64,000 nucleotides of DNA, taken from Cristatella mucedo (lineage: Eukaryota; Bryozoa; Phylactolaemata; Cristatellidae). The notes beneath the pieces are model-generated. The model ran no database searches, was not told the DNA's origin, and saw nothing but the letters and a program-made list of their open reading frames with translations. The DNA is taken from positions 3,683,001-3,747,000 of the forward strand of contig WPIO01000002.1 in the NCBI GenBank assembly GCA_009760855.2, in the 5' to 3' direction. The first letter of the stretch is position 1; each line of letters begins with the position of its first letter. Below are positions 1 to 10,700 of the stretch, piece by piece. The position numbers were made by a program, and so were the translations under genes.

Positions 1-24
1 CAACCGTATATTGCTAAGGCATCG

Positions 25-190
25 AAGTAATGTAATGTAATGGAATATATCTTCGGCTACAACTCCACACATCCACAAAGACTGAGTGGGTGTTACGAAG
101 GCGAGTTTGTATAGCACACTCACAGCCTAAGCGGCTTTCGGTAGGAGGGCTACTTCGTGGTTAAGCGAGCACGCTTTGCATTACATGAGA
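25..190 (-). mobile_element. LINE-B 3' end fragment
   Basis: The stretch begins with a (taatg)n-like tail near 27-45, followed by the conserved block with 'actccacac' and 'cacactcacagcctaagcgg'. The same block recurs at 11519-11805, 43345-43740, 50558-50687 and, in plus orientation, inside 25893-26333. It is the reverse complement of the LINE-B 3' end. The copy is 5'-truncated and no coding frame survives. Confidence 0.6.
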
Positions 191-1470
191 GACGAAATGG
201 CCTTCAAGTAAGACGAAGGAGAGCTGACGTGTTTTATCTCCGAAGGGGCATGTACCAGCAGCCTTTATTTTTATGGGCGAATGCTCTAGCTTCTGGGCTA
301 TTGGGATAGCTTTTAAATGCGATGTCAATCAAAAATGGTCAATCATCTCCACGAGCCCAAACTCGATGTCACAGATGTGTGTCGGTGGCTTGCTTGAGAG
401 AAAAGTACAGCGCGTCATACTAAGTTTTCGCCTTTGTGCTACTTAGTATGACAGTAAGCTTCAAGCTCAGGTTTGGCAGTTCTTTTAGCCGCCAAGACGC
501 TGCAAGAAAAGCTGCTCCGAGACTTTGCGTGCCTAGCTGAGAGGGCAGCGGAGTGCAGTGGCTACTTAAAGCCTGGAGAGGAGCGGAAGGTAAGGAAGAC
601 TCGGCAGAGTACAATTTCGACTTCTTCAAAACAGACGCACGAGAAACAATCGCAAAGAAGCCCGGCATTCCTCACAGAACCCGCCATTGCGAAGCTGCTC
701 AGCGCTGCATCTAGCTCCGCGCGGCACAAGGCCCAACATTCGGCAAGCGACTCGGGTCTACACGTTGCCGGCAATGCGCTCGAATTTCGCAGGAATCCCA
801 TGATGCGTTCAACCGGCAGAAGCCTGACGTTTACGGCTCCTAAAGAAGCCAGAGTTTTTTGCTGCAGCGCTGCCGCTGCGTGCAAGTCTGACAGGCGCCG
901 TCGCTTGTTGCGCCGCTGCCGGACGAACGGAGGACGAATCCTTCTTTCGGGCATTCTAGTTTTTCGAGCAAAGTTGAGATCGAAGGAGCGAAAGCCCCGA
1001 ACGATTTTTGTTAAACAGTACAAGATATAACGTGCGTACTACCTCATTCGAAACCAGGCCTGGAGGAGTAATTGTTTATTAACTTAACTTCTCTTCGGTG
1101 TTTCCAAGAGCAGATGTCCAACTTTTGGTCGCTCAAAAAAATGCAGACCAAACGCACGGCCTGCGAAACGAGAAATAAGGGCTGTATTATAAAAAGCAAA
1201 AAATGAGGCGGGAACGCAACAGATTAGTTATAGAACAGCTGAGGGCCCGTGGTACGCGACAGGGCATGGTGACGATCGTGCTATGCAACTCAACACAGCG
1301 ATGATACGAAAGCTGCAAAAGAGCGACAGTTTCGAATGGCAAATGACCAGCGAATAAGGAATTAGGACCGCCGGCCTCGGAAGATACCATCCATTGAGCT
1401 CAGAGTTCAGCAGCCGCTGATAGTATTGAATGCAGTTTACCCGGAAAGTCTAACACAATCGTGAACAGAA
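191..1470. other. Unassigned stretch with an anonymous open frame
   Basis: No recognisable gene. A GC-rich block around 560-960 leaves an open plus-strand frame (473-1030, 185 codons) and an overlapping minus-strand frame (562-1023, 153 codons). Neither resembles a family I know, and open frames on both strands are expected in GC-rich DNA, so neither is called as a gene. Confidence 0.3.
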
Positions 1471-1491
1471 GTGAGAGAGAGAGAGAGAAAT

Positions 1492-1561
<70 letters not shown>
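1471..1561. repeat. (GA)n microsatellite
   Basis: Nearly pure GA dinucleotide run with a short interruption (aaatagg) near 1488-1494. The Arg/Glu and Ser/Leu reading frames across it are repeat artefacts. Confidence 0.95.
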
Positions 1562-1565
<4 letters not shown>

Positions 1566-2340
1566 CAGTGTAAGCCGTGAGCAGCTGAGCTCGTGTTCCT
1601 ATAGCCAGCAGAAAACGCATTTTCAATTCACTCCGCGAGGAAGGAGTCACTTGCGGCACCTTTTGCGGACGCGTTCGATTGAGAAAATCAATTATACAGT
1701 AACTACGGTATTCCGACGCTGGTTGCTATTGGCTGCGTTTTATATATATTGCTGGCAAAAAATAAAGACAAGCTTGCGGTGCGCAACGATACACATCAGT
1801 TGACAATGCAAGGGGACTAAAGATGAAACTGAGGCTGCTGAGCACAGCTGTTTGACTACGTGGCTGCGGATAGAATAATTCACCGCTAGCCAACAGGAGT
1901 ATATATGAGCAGCTCACTAGTTCACTGCCTGTAGACTCGCTTCGCTGAGTCGTTGTAGTTCCGTCACGGAAGACAACGCTGCGCCATCTTTGCTCGTGAC
2001 TAAGTGCGCCATCTTAACGCATGATGGAGGGAAGGGTATACTTTCTCTCTTTGATTATAATTTTTTATACTGTGTTTATGTTTGTGTTAGTGCTATATAT
2101 GTCAAAATTATAAGAGCATAAGTTGTACTTTTTCCAATTTAAAAAAATAAACCTGTAACTTATGCACTCCAAGTAAATATTTGACACCCGCAGGTAGAAT
2201 TAGAACAGCCAGTATCAAAAGAAACCTTTTTAAAAAAATGTTGTCCGTAAATTTAGGGTGCGACTTATATTTGGCTGCGACTTATAATCTTAAAAATATG
2301 GTAATTCATTTTATAGCCCCCTAAAAACGTAGTATAGAGG
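1562..2340. other. Intergenic, nothing recognised
   Basis: AT-rich sequence with short A/T runs. I see no exon, RNA gene or repeat family found elsewhere in the window. Confidence 0.4.
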
Positions 2341-2354
2341 CGCACCGCATATGC

Positions 2355-2490
2355 TGCATGGCTTGAGTCCAGGCTTCTGCCATCAAATGCATTCACCTTG
2401 ACCTGGATCATGAAAGGCGAGTATCTTAACTGCTGGAGAATGTCAGTACACTTTCTCTTTGGCCAAACCAGGGTGGTAATGCTGTCGTTT
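2355..2490 (-). mobile_element. Degenerate SINE-A, minus orientation
   Basis: The order 'catcaaatgcattcacctt', a gcgagtatcttaac block and 'ggccaaaccag' matches minus-orientation SINE-A copies at 19570-19700 and 26815-26935. The B-box region is eroded and the tail is not visible. Confidence 0.4.
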
Positions 2491-2894
2491 ATTAGGCAAT
2501 AGCGATCTCCGCGCTACTTGCTAGTCGATGTCGAATTTCCAGGTTTCCAATTTGATAAGCCTACATGTCTGTAGAGCGTGATAGGCGAGAATCTATCTTT
2601 CTACTCACTCCTGATGTACGAAGCGGCGCTACGGTGGCCACTTAAGCGATACATCTAGCGCACGCCGAGCGCTCACGGATCGCACCCGGATGTGCAAACC
2701 AGAAGGTCCATCCATTCCTTCGGCTCTTTGAAACCGAGAGTTCTGTTTACTGTTGGTGTGCATCGGTTTCAGACTTGGCTCAAATTGCATCGCCTGCACC
2801 AACCGATTCACCAGCGTGCGTTCTAGTTGGCATTACAGCAGCCATATCTTGGTTACCATTCAGGCAAGGTTGAAACAAGGTGTAACGATACCTG

Positions 2895-3110
2895 ATAATG
2901 TTTGCATTTATTACATCCACCGGCCAGTTCATTGCCGCGCTGGTTCGGCTCACGAAGTTTAAGGTGCTCGTCCCACCCGAGGTCATGGTGAATGTATTCG
3001 GTTACTGAGGTCGTGGGCTCGAGCCACGCGGCATAAGTAAAGCGCCTGAATAGAGACTACGTTCACTTAGGGTGCTATAATGAATAATACAAATACATTG
3101 CATACATTTT
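2895..3110 (+). mobile_element. SINE-A copy, plus orientation
   Basis: Contains 'aaggtgctcgtccc', then 'ggtcgtgggctcgagcc' (B-box region) and the tail 'cctgaatagagactacgtt' followed by 'agggtgctata'. The head carries a roughly 40-bp insertion relative to the copy at 24150-24300. tRNA-derived SINE with a LINE-A-like 3' tail. Confidence 0.65.
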
Positions 3111-4661
3111 TACACTAATGTTGTACGCCCCGTTCTTAAATTCGTATACGTAAGTCACTTCTGATTCACTAGTCGGCACTGGCCAAAGGCAAAAAACCTG
3201 GGCTATTTGCATAAATAAATGAGAATGACAGAATGTATTATCGTAATTGAGATTGAGAAATGAATTGAAAAACTAAAACAGTTTTTAATTAAATAAAAAT
3301 TTATATAATGAGTCGGTGGCATCGGCTCACCAGTTAGGTCCGCCGTTACTCCGGTCGGCCCTTTCCAAAGTTGAGTGTGTTTTCCGTAATTTTTCACGGT
3401 TATGTGCTACTTCACTAAAAAATCTTCCGATGGTGCGAAAATATGCACGTAACTACAGCTGACAGCGAAACTGACAGGGTCATAGCTCGGCGGTTGGGTG
3501 GGTGCACTCATCACCCGACTATGGTAGCGGGACTTGAGCGTACCGCCGGTTGCTTGACAGGGATGAGAGAGGAAAGCTGCCGAGAGGCTCTTCTGTCACC
3601 GCTGTGCAAAAGGAGGCGCATGAATCGAACGAGTTTCACTAAATCTACGAACAAAAGAAAGCGACCCTCTAAGAAAAATGTATTGGCGACAGCTATATGA
3701 AACGGCTCAGACAGATAAATACGCGAGCTGCCGGTGTGATAGCTGCGAATCGTGGTCTAGTAAAACGCCACGTTGCTCCCACTGCCTCGTAGCTGACGAT
3801 TTAAGAATTGAGAAGAGCATGCCGTTCATGAGCAGTAAACTCTTTGCTTTTGCTCATATAGAAACCACGTAGTCTTTTAGAATCTTACGCTTTGTGTTTC
3901 TTTACTTGTTTTACGACTTATTATGTTCGCTGCTTACTTTAGCTGTAACTCATGATAGTTCTATACACAACCTTTAAAGTACCTAGATAAACATCCAGTT
4001 TCCCGAGGGCGCTATTATTATATTTCAATATTTCTATATTTCAAATGTATTATTATTCTGATCACAGTTCTTTCACGCTGCTCCTACTAGGCGGGAACTC
4101 AGATTTTAGTAGCTACTCTAGTATCATATCTAATATCATATCCTCATCTGGAAATGCCGATCGCTAGCGCAAGTACATGACGAATGAATAGCATTAAAAA
4201 CTAATAGAGTTTGAATACATATGTCACGCTGAAAATGAATTCCGACTAAGCCTTGACTTCATGTGCACAATGTGGGAAGGCTAGACGTATAAATCTCTCA
4301 GTTTTTTCTGCTACCCTCGCATTTTCTGCATGGCTACCGCAAAACGTCAAAACGAATTTTAGCTCCCGAGCTCGAGCGAGAAATTAAGCAATTACAAAGC
4401 AGCGACCTAACAGCAAACGTTTAATTTTGCAGTCAGATTACCTGCTTAATAAGAAACATGACGATTTTAGTCTTTTCAAATGCACACGAAGCAAGCTCCT
4501 GTGAACTGCCTAAACGCATGGTCAAATTACTAAGTACGTAACATCCATTTAAAACATAATAATAATAATAATGCACTCGATAATGAAAGAAGGATGCGAG
4601 TCATAAATACAGATTACCGATCTACAGTTAATCAGATACACCGTAGAAAGTCTAATCAAAA
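3111..4661. other. Intergenic, nothing recognised
   Basis: AT-rich sequence with short (ATT) runs at about 4010-4030 and 4558-4570. No coding region or RNA gene is convincing. Confidence 0.4.
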
Positions 4662-5044
4662 ATCTAGTTTAGACATCCAACGCTGAATTTAGCATCGCTA
4701 CTATATCGGCAACAGACAGCAGTACGTCTCTCCTTGACGAGCAGAATGAGAACAGCCTGATATTTCTGCATGAGTTGGTGCAACTCATTAAATAATAATT
4801 CATTAAAAAATAATCAGAAAAATGAATCCAGACAGCTATGACTGCTATTAGTAGCAAGAAGAACTACCAAACGTTGGCTAGGAGGGCCTCATTTTCACGA
4901 TTCAGCTACTATTAAACCACGACCGTGGGCATCGTAGCACTAGCATGTAGCACTATTCATTCTGCTCGTCAAGGAGAGACGTACTGCTGTCTGTTGCCGA
5001 TATAGTAGCGATACTAAATTCAGCGTTGGATGTCTAAACTAGAT
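4662..5044. repeat. Long inverted repeat (hairpin) abutting LINE-A
   Basis: The left arm (4662-4749) and right arm (4957-5044) are reverse complements over about 88 bp with one clear mismatch (agcatcgc against agtatcgc). The 207-bp centre is unique AT-rich sequence. The right arm ends where LINE-A homology begins, so the inversion sits exactly at the 5' junction of the retrotransposon. Confidence 0.9.
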
Positions 5045-6503
5045 ATCTGATTGATCACTCCACAGAGTCAGCATTGCTTATACAGCGACCTACTTAGGAA
5101 TGCAGACATGGGTAGAGTGTCTCTGCTTGTTTTGCTCGATCTTTCGGCTGCTTTTGACACCATCGATCATAAAGTTCTTCAAGAGCGCCTCTCATCTCGC
5201 CTGGGCATCACTGGCACGGCTCTGCAGTGGTTCAGGTCCTATCTCAGTGGGAGACTCCAGAGTATTGACGTGAATGGACAAAGATCATCTGAAGTACCTC
5301 TGAAATATGGAGTACCTCAGGGCTCAGTGCTAGGTCCGGTTCTTTTCACGGTTTATACTCTGCCTCTTGCTGATGTGATTGCCAAGCACAATCTAGGCTT
5401 TCACTTCTATGCGGATGACACTCAGTTGTACCTTTACTTTGATCCCTCCCAGCCTTCGAACACCTCAAATTCTCTAAACTCACTAGCTGCATGCATTGAT
5501 GACATCCGCACATGGATGGCAGCAAATTTTCTAAAACTTAACGATGATAAAACTAACTTACTAGTTATGGGCAAACCCAGTGTGATTCACAAATTGGAAA
5601 GGCTGACTCTCAAAATTGGCTCTGCCAGCATATCTCCGGTTGAATCAGCTCAAAATCTAGGTGTCATATTCCAAAGCGACCTCTCGTTAGACGACCATAT
5701 CAGCCCCACAGTCAAATCCGCCTATTTTCAGCTTCATAACATTGCTAAAATTCGGGCTTGTTTAGATAAGGATACCACGTCCAAGTTGGTCCATGCATTC
5801 GTGACATCTCGTCTCGACTTCTGCAACTCACTGCTTACTGGCCTACCAGCATGTGCGATCAGGCGATTGCAGCTAGTGCAAAACTCTGCAGCTAGGCTTG
5901 TCTGTCGTGAGCATCGCAGTTGCCACATTACTCCACTTCTCGCCGACCTGCACTGGCTACCAGTCAAGCAACGGATTGACTTCAAGGTTTTGTCGCTCAC
6001 TTTTAGGTCCCTTCATTCTATGGCTCCAGCCTATCTGTCAGATATACTACCCCATCAGGCCAAGCATCGTACCACCCGCTTTTCGGAATCCAACAGTCTA
6101 GAAATACCTCGTACAAACCTTAAATCCTTTGGAGACCGTGCATTTAGTTCGCATGCTCCCAAAGCCTGGAACTCCCTCCCGACCTGCGTCAGAACATCCC
6201 CTGACCTGACCACATTTAAAAGGAACTTAAAAACACCTATTTAGGACAGCATTTAGTGGGTCCCTGTGATTCGTCCTTCACGTGCTTATGCGTGCTGACA
6301 CTGTGCATGCTGCCACTAACCACATTTGCATGCTGACCCTGTGCATGTCACTCCTAACCATGTTATTCATTTGTTTGTTTTTCAAGCATGATTTTACTTA
6401 CCATTCAATTGCATTTCCCTTTGCAGCAAATGTAAAGAGCCTAGAAAGAGATTAAGTTCTCTGAGGGCGCTTTATCAAGTACATTATCATTATTATTATT
6501 ACT
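5045..6503 (+). mobile_element. LINE-A, 5'-truncated, young copy
   Basis: Contains the reverse transcriptase frame, a 3' UTR with the conserved near-palindrome around 6437-6475 (cctagaaagagattaagttc ... gggcgcttta) and an (ATT)n tail ending near 6503. Domain order and motifs fit the L2/CR1 group of non-LTR retrotransposons. It closely matches the minus-strand copy at 34165-35695. The endonuclease half is missing, as is usual for incomplete reverse transcription. Confidence 0.9.
5051..6244 (+). pseudogene. LINE-A reverse transcriptase, C-terminal ORF2 fragment
   Basis: A 397-codon open frame with reverse transcriptase signatures: motif A LDLSAAFD at residues 29-36, motif B GVPQGSVLGP at 87-96 and catalytic YADD at 120-123, followed by the thumb and C-terminal region. 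The enzyme would copy LINE RNA at a nicked target. The first Met is only the first in the truncated frame. The end is premature: at about 6232-6243 this copy has 'aaaacaccta' where the 34.4-kb copy has two more bases (aaaacacaccta), which there extend the protein by roughly ten residues (ending TAFSGSL). It lacks the endonuclease and cannot be autonomous. Confidence 0.88.
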
Positions 6504-7352
6504 AGGAAGATTGCACTATCGTGGAAACTTTACTGTAGCTCACAAGCTAAGAATAGGTTGGTGCTAACGCACAATGTTTTCCCTACACTCAGCTGGCAAT
6601 ACTGCACCGAAGGGCACTATTTACTCTCCAAGCAGCACCTAGTATTGCAAGATAGACAAATATTTCCCTAAAAGCAGTAAGCAGTACTGTTCCACGTGGC
6701 GCTATTTTACCTACAAGTACCAGATAGCACTGTTCCACGGGGCGCTGTTTTTGCTGAAAGAAGCCAAGAGTATGGCACCACAGGGCACTATTTGTTCAAT
6801 TAGTGAGAGAAGCTTAAGGTTTGACAAGCCATTATTCATCAAGGCCCCATCTTCATTGCAATCAACTGAAATCCTACGGTCGAGACAGGCAAACAGCCAA
6901 GAGAGACGTACATTCAGGCATGTAAAAGGTACAGGGATACAATGCCACCGCAATGCAACCAAGAGCTGTATACGAGCACAGGAATTGTACAGCTACAGCA
7001 ATCCAAGCAAACCTTTTATTTAAAGCAGCCTAAATGGTTTGATCTCAATAACCAGAACATAGCGAATGCAAGCTGGAGACGAAATGAGCTTGCCTCTTTT
7101 GATAAGGCCAACCTTTCAATTAGCAGTCGTATGCCTTGCCGTGAAAGGTAAACGGCAAGAAGAGCTGAGACTAAATCGCGTGGACCAATTGTATATGATC
7201 TGCAGACGTTGGTTAAAAAAGCTTATCATAAGGAAAAGACAGAAGACTGGAGTACTTCAAACGGCGTTTGAGATGAATTTCCAACATAATATAAACGTGC
7301 CACGTTTATGAAGTACTAAATATAATAATAATACTGGGTCTTCACGGGATCC
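6504..7352. other. Downstream flank of GTPBP3, nothing recognised
   Basis: No gene seen. It contains near-repeats of the phrase 'cagggcactatttgtt / gggcactatttactc' around 6610-6795, suggesting a short local repeat of unknown origin. Confidence 0.35.
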
Positions 7353-7358
7353 TTTATT
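7353..7358 (-). terminator. Poly(A) signal of GTPBP3
   Basis: On the minus strand this is AATAAA, 125-130 nt past the stop codon at 7483-7485. Position and sequence fit a canonical metazoan polyadenylation signal. The cleavage site cannot be placed. Confidence 0.55.
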
Positions 7359-7482
7359 ATGTTGCACCCATTCGGGAGAACTATATGATTCGAATTGACA
7401 CAGATAGTAGCAGAAATAAAATATTCGCATGTGAAACATGCGACAGCGTTCATAAGCACAATATAGATGTACAAAAATGTTT

Positions 7483-7714
7483 CTACTTTCCAATGCAAAA
7501 ATCTTTGAAGATGACGTCAAGTATCTCCTCCGACGTGACTTTACCTGTCACCTTGCCAAGTTGGTGTAGTGCTATACGAAGGTCTTGAGCAGCAAGGACA
7601 ATATCAGCATCCTGTCGCTGAAGATAACGCTTAAGAGCAGTTGTGCACCTTGTCATGTGATCTCGGTGCCTCGCTTGAGTTAAGCTGGGATTACCAGCAA
7701 GAGGGTTACCACAG
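7483..7714 (-). CDS. GTPBP3: GTPBP3 exon 8 (terminal)
   Basis: Acceptor gcttacag. Encodes [10 protein letters not shown], the C-terminal helices and the invariant tail [15 protein letters not shown], followed by TAG at 7485-7483. Confidence 0.95.
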
Positions 7715-10700
7715 CTGTAAGCAATGTTTACGTGCATGGAGTAAAGAGCGAGCAAGATGGCCAGTAAATAACTTGAAATAAATCGGTAAACAGCAATCAG
7801 CAAAGGACATGCACACACTTCATGACCCGTTACAAAAGGCAAATACTACACTCAGACGAAAAACATCCTTCCAGTATGGCAGCACCTGCCATGGTTCCAA
7901 CTCCGTTCGGGTAATAAGAGGGTTTTCTACGATGCCAGGTATATTAAAGTTACATGCCGCATGTGAGCAGATTTATTGATAGGGCAAAAAAACACGCATA
8001 TGCTGTTGCATGTATGCATTTCTTTGTGACCCCACTTTTCTGACGAGCCATTGGGGCCAAAAGCTAGTGTGTTATCTCTTCTGCTGCAGCATATTCCACG
8101 GAGCCTGAGTTTCACTGGTAAGGTCAGCTACTGGCTTAAGCCGAACACCCTGTCTCAGTCGCCTATCGATATCGCCCCATAGTACATGATTATTATTATT
8201 ATTATTATTACTCCTGTTTTATCATCAACTCGTCTTTTTACCCATTCTCCAAACGCTGCCCACACAGGTTGCCACGTCGGGACACACTGAGTAGCACTCA
8301 CATTCGCTTAACCTTTGTGCAGAGCGAGTCCACCAGCTGATTGAGTCCTTGCCCGGTCTGGCACGAAGTGAAGCAGACAAAGCTAGCTTCGGGGGCCGAG
8401 CTCGAGAGCTCGTCGCAGATAGAAGACAGTACAGCCACGTCGGGCTCTTCGCGCGACTTTGCCGCAGCCAGCAAGTCGATCTTGTTGAGCACAATCACGC
8501 GGTCGACCTCCTGCCTGCCGTCCGGCGCATCGACAGCTGCGACGAGTCCGAGGGAGGCCTCGAGGTCAGCTACGAAGTCGCCCAAGGCGCTCTTTCGGTG
8601 ATTGGAATCTGGGACATTCAGTATAGTCTGGAGCTTGGGCAAGTGCTCAGCCGCATCAACGACCAGAAGGCGCACGTCTGCTTCGGCAGCCCTAAATCAA
8701 TGAAAGGGTCTGCATGTGGTAGCAACGACGACCCTGACATACTGGCCCACAGAGTAACAGAGTATCTAACTAACAGGAGCTACAGGGGGGGGGGGTCTCG
8801 GAGTAGGTTAACATGACACACGGTAAGACACCAACAAAGTGACACCGAACTATGACTGCAAACACTGTGCAAAAGAAGTGCTAGCTCCAACAGTTGGACA
8901 TTCTAGAGTACAGCAACAAGCAACTCTTGCACAATGCTTATTTTTGAAATGTTGGCACGCCAAATCCGTCAGGCACCACAACAGTTCTAGACATTATAAT
9001 ATCCCTCCTTGTAATCATGATATTCAATTCCTTACGGTTATAATTCAAGAACCGCTTATAATTATAATAGGGTTCCAGAATTATAAGCATTAGGAACTGA
9101 ATATGCCATAATTCACGGTTTAAAAAAGAGCATCTGTAGTGATTGTCAGTCAGTTCTACGCTACGGTTGGTCATAGGTACCCAAAGCATCTCTGTTGCTG
9201 TGAAATATACAGTAGCTCTACCTCAAGGTAGTTCACTTGTTATTAACGTATGGACATTCTTGGATTTTGGTGTGCTCTGTCACAGTCGCCATGCTGGCAC
9301 CAATCAAGGCAGCACCCATGATTCGTTAGCCGTGCTTCGCGGTGCCATCTCTATCAGTATTTAGCGCGCATACACATACATGCACTAGCCAGTCAATTGC
9401 GATGCATTTGTGGTGAAGCACTTTAGTTCTGGGGTACTTCTTCTACAACATGATTGCAGCAATCCTGTCGTCGTCGTCTTGTAGCCCTTGCAACGGTGTC
9501 ATAGCCTGAGACAGACAGTTTTGGCACACTTGCACGTATTAGTGCTGTACCAACAACTCGTTATGTGTGAATGGAAATACTAGTTTAGGCCATATCCGTC
9601 AGGCATGTGTGACTACTAGCAGCATTGGGTGCAAACTGTTTGTTGCAAAGATCTTTGATTCAACCGGCAGAGCATATCTAACAATTCTGCTTGCGCAGCC
9701 TCTGCGCAGCTGCAAGCAGTTGCTAAGGTATGTCACATTACCTAAGACGAATTTTGAAAACACTAGTGAATAGTAAATACTAGTGAATAATGCTAGTGGG
9801 GTGAACTGCATATAACAATCAAACACTCGTGTCCACACAAGCGCACATGCTGCACACACAAACATACACACACACACACACACACAGAATATGCACACAC
9901 AAGTGCGTACACACACACGAACATCAGGGCTTGCTTCAAGAAACCTCTTACTGAGAGAAATAGCTATAGCTTCTGCCATGCAAATCATGCTAATAACTCA
10001 ACCAAGATGAGAGAAGTAAGGCAGTGTGTATACAGCATGCAGTAAGAAGTATAAAACTTCTCAACATGACATGAGCTTTTCAGACAGCACTGCCAACTTC
10101 CAATCCTGCCTTGCATGGGCTAGCAATGGGTGCACATGCACGTACCGCTGCAGAGCTCTCCGAACACCTTCCTGCTCAACTGCATCAGCACACTCTCGCA
10201 GGCCCGCAGTGTCACAGACAACGACAGGATAGCCAGAAAAGTTCAGTGCCGTCTCAATGACGTCACGGGTGGTGCCTGCTATGGGCGACACGATGGCCGC
10301 CGGGCGCTGACCTACAGAGCAGTGAAAGTAGCCGATCAGTAGCACTAGAGCTAGCCAAGCAATTTGTTCGGCATTATTCACTGGCTAAGTGCCGACCCTT
10401 CAGGCCTGGAAACTGCATTTTCAGGTCACAATCGGGTCCCGGCGCCGGGATGGGTGGGAGGAGGCTTCGGTTTGCCCACGAAGGAAAAGCTTTTCGAGTG
10501 CCTGCAAGCTACCAGCACGATGTCGCTGGCACAGAACGACAGCTATTATTACTGTCGGCATGCAGCTCGAGCTACAATAGCTCACGGTCAGAGTAAAAAA
10601 AAAGTCACGCGTGAGGAGCTTCGTGAGCTAGAACGATTTAGAGCAGCAAGGCACGCAAGAAACTACTTTACGCTAAGTGAATCCTGACAAGTCTGCCTCC

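Noticed and set aside
473-1030. 185-codon plus-strand open frame
   Set aside because: Overlaps a 153-codon frame on the other strand in GC-rich DNA. No domain, no homology recognised, no splice context.
1450-1803. Arg/Glu-rich and Ser/Leu-rich frames
   Set aside because: Translation of a (GA)n microsatellite.
8349-8816. 155-codon plus-strand frame
   Set aside because: Antisense shadow of GTPBP3 exon 7.
10364-10687. 107-codon plus-strand frame in GTPBP3 intron 5
   Set aside because: No homology or splice signals; antisense to an intron of a well-supported gene.
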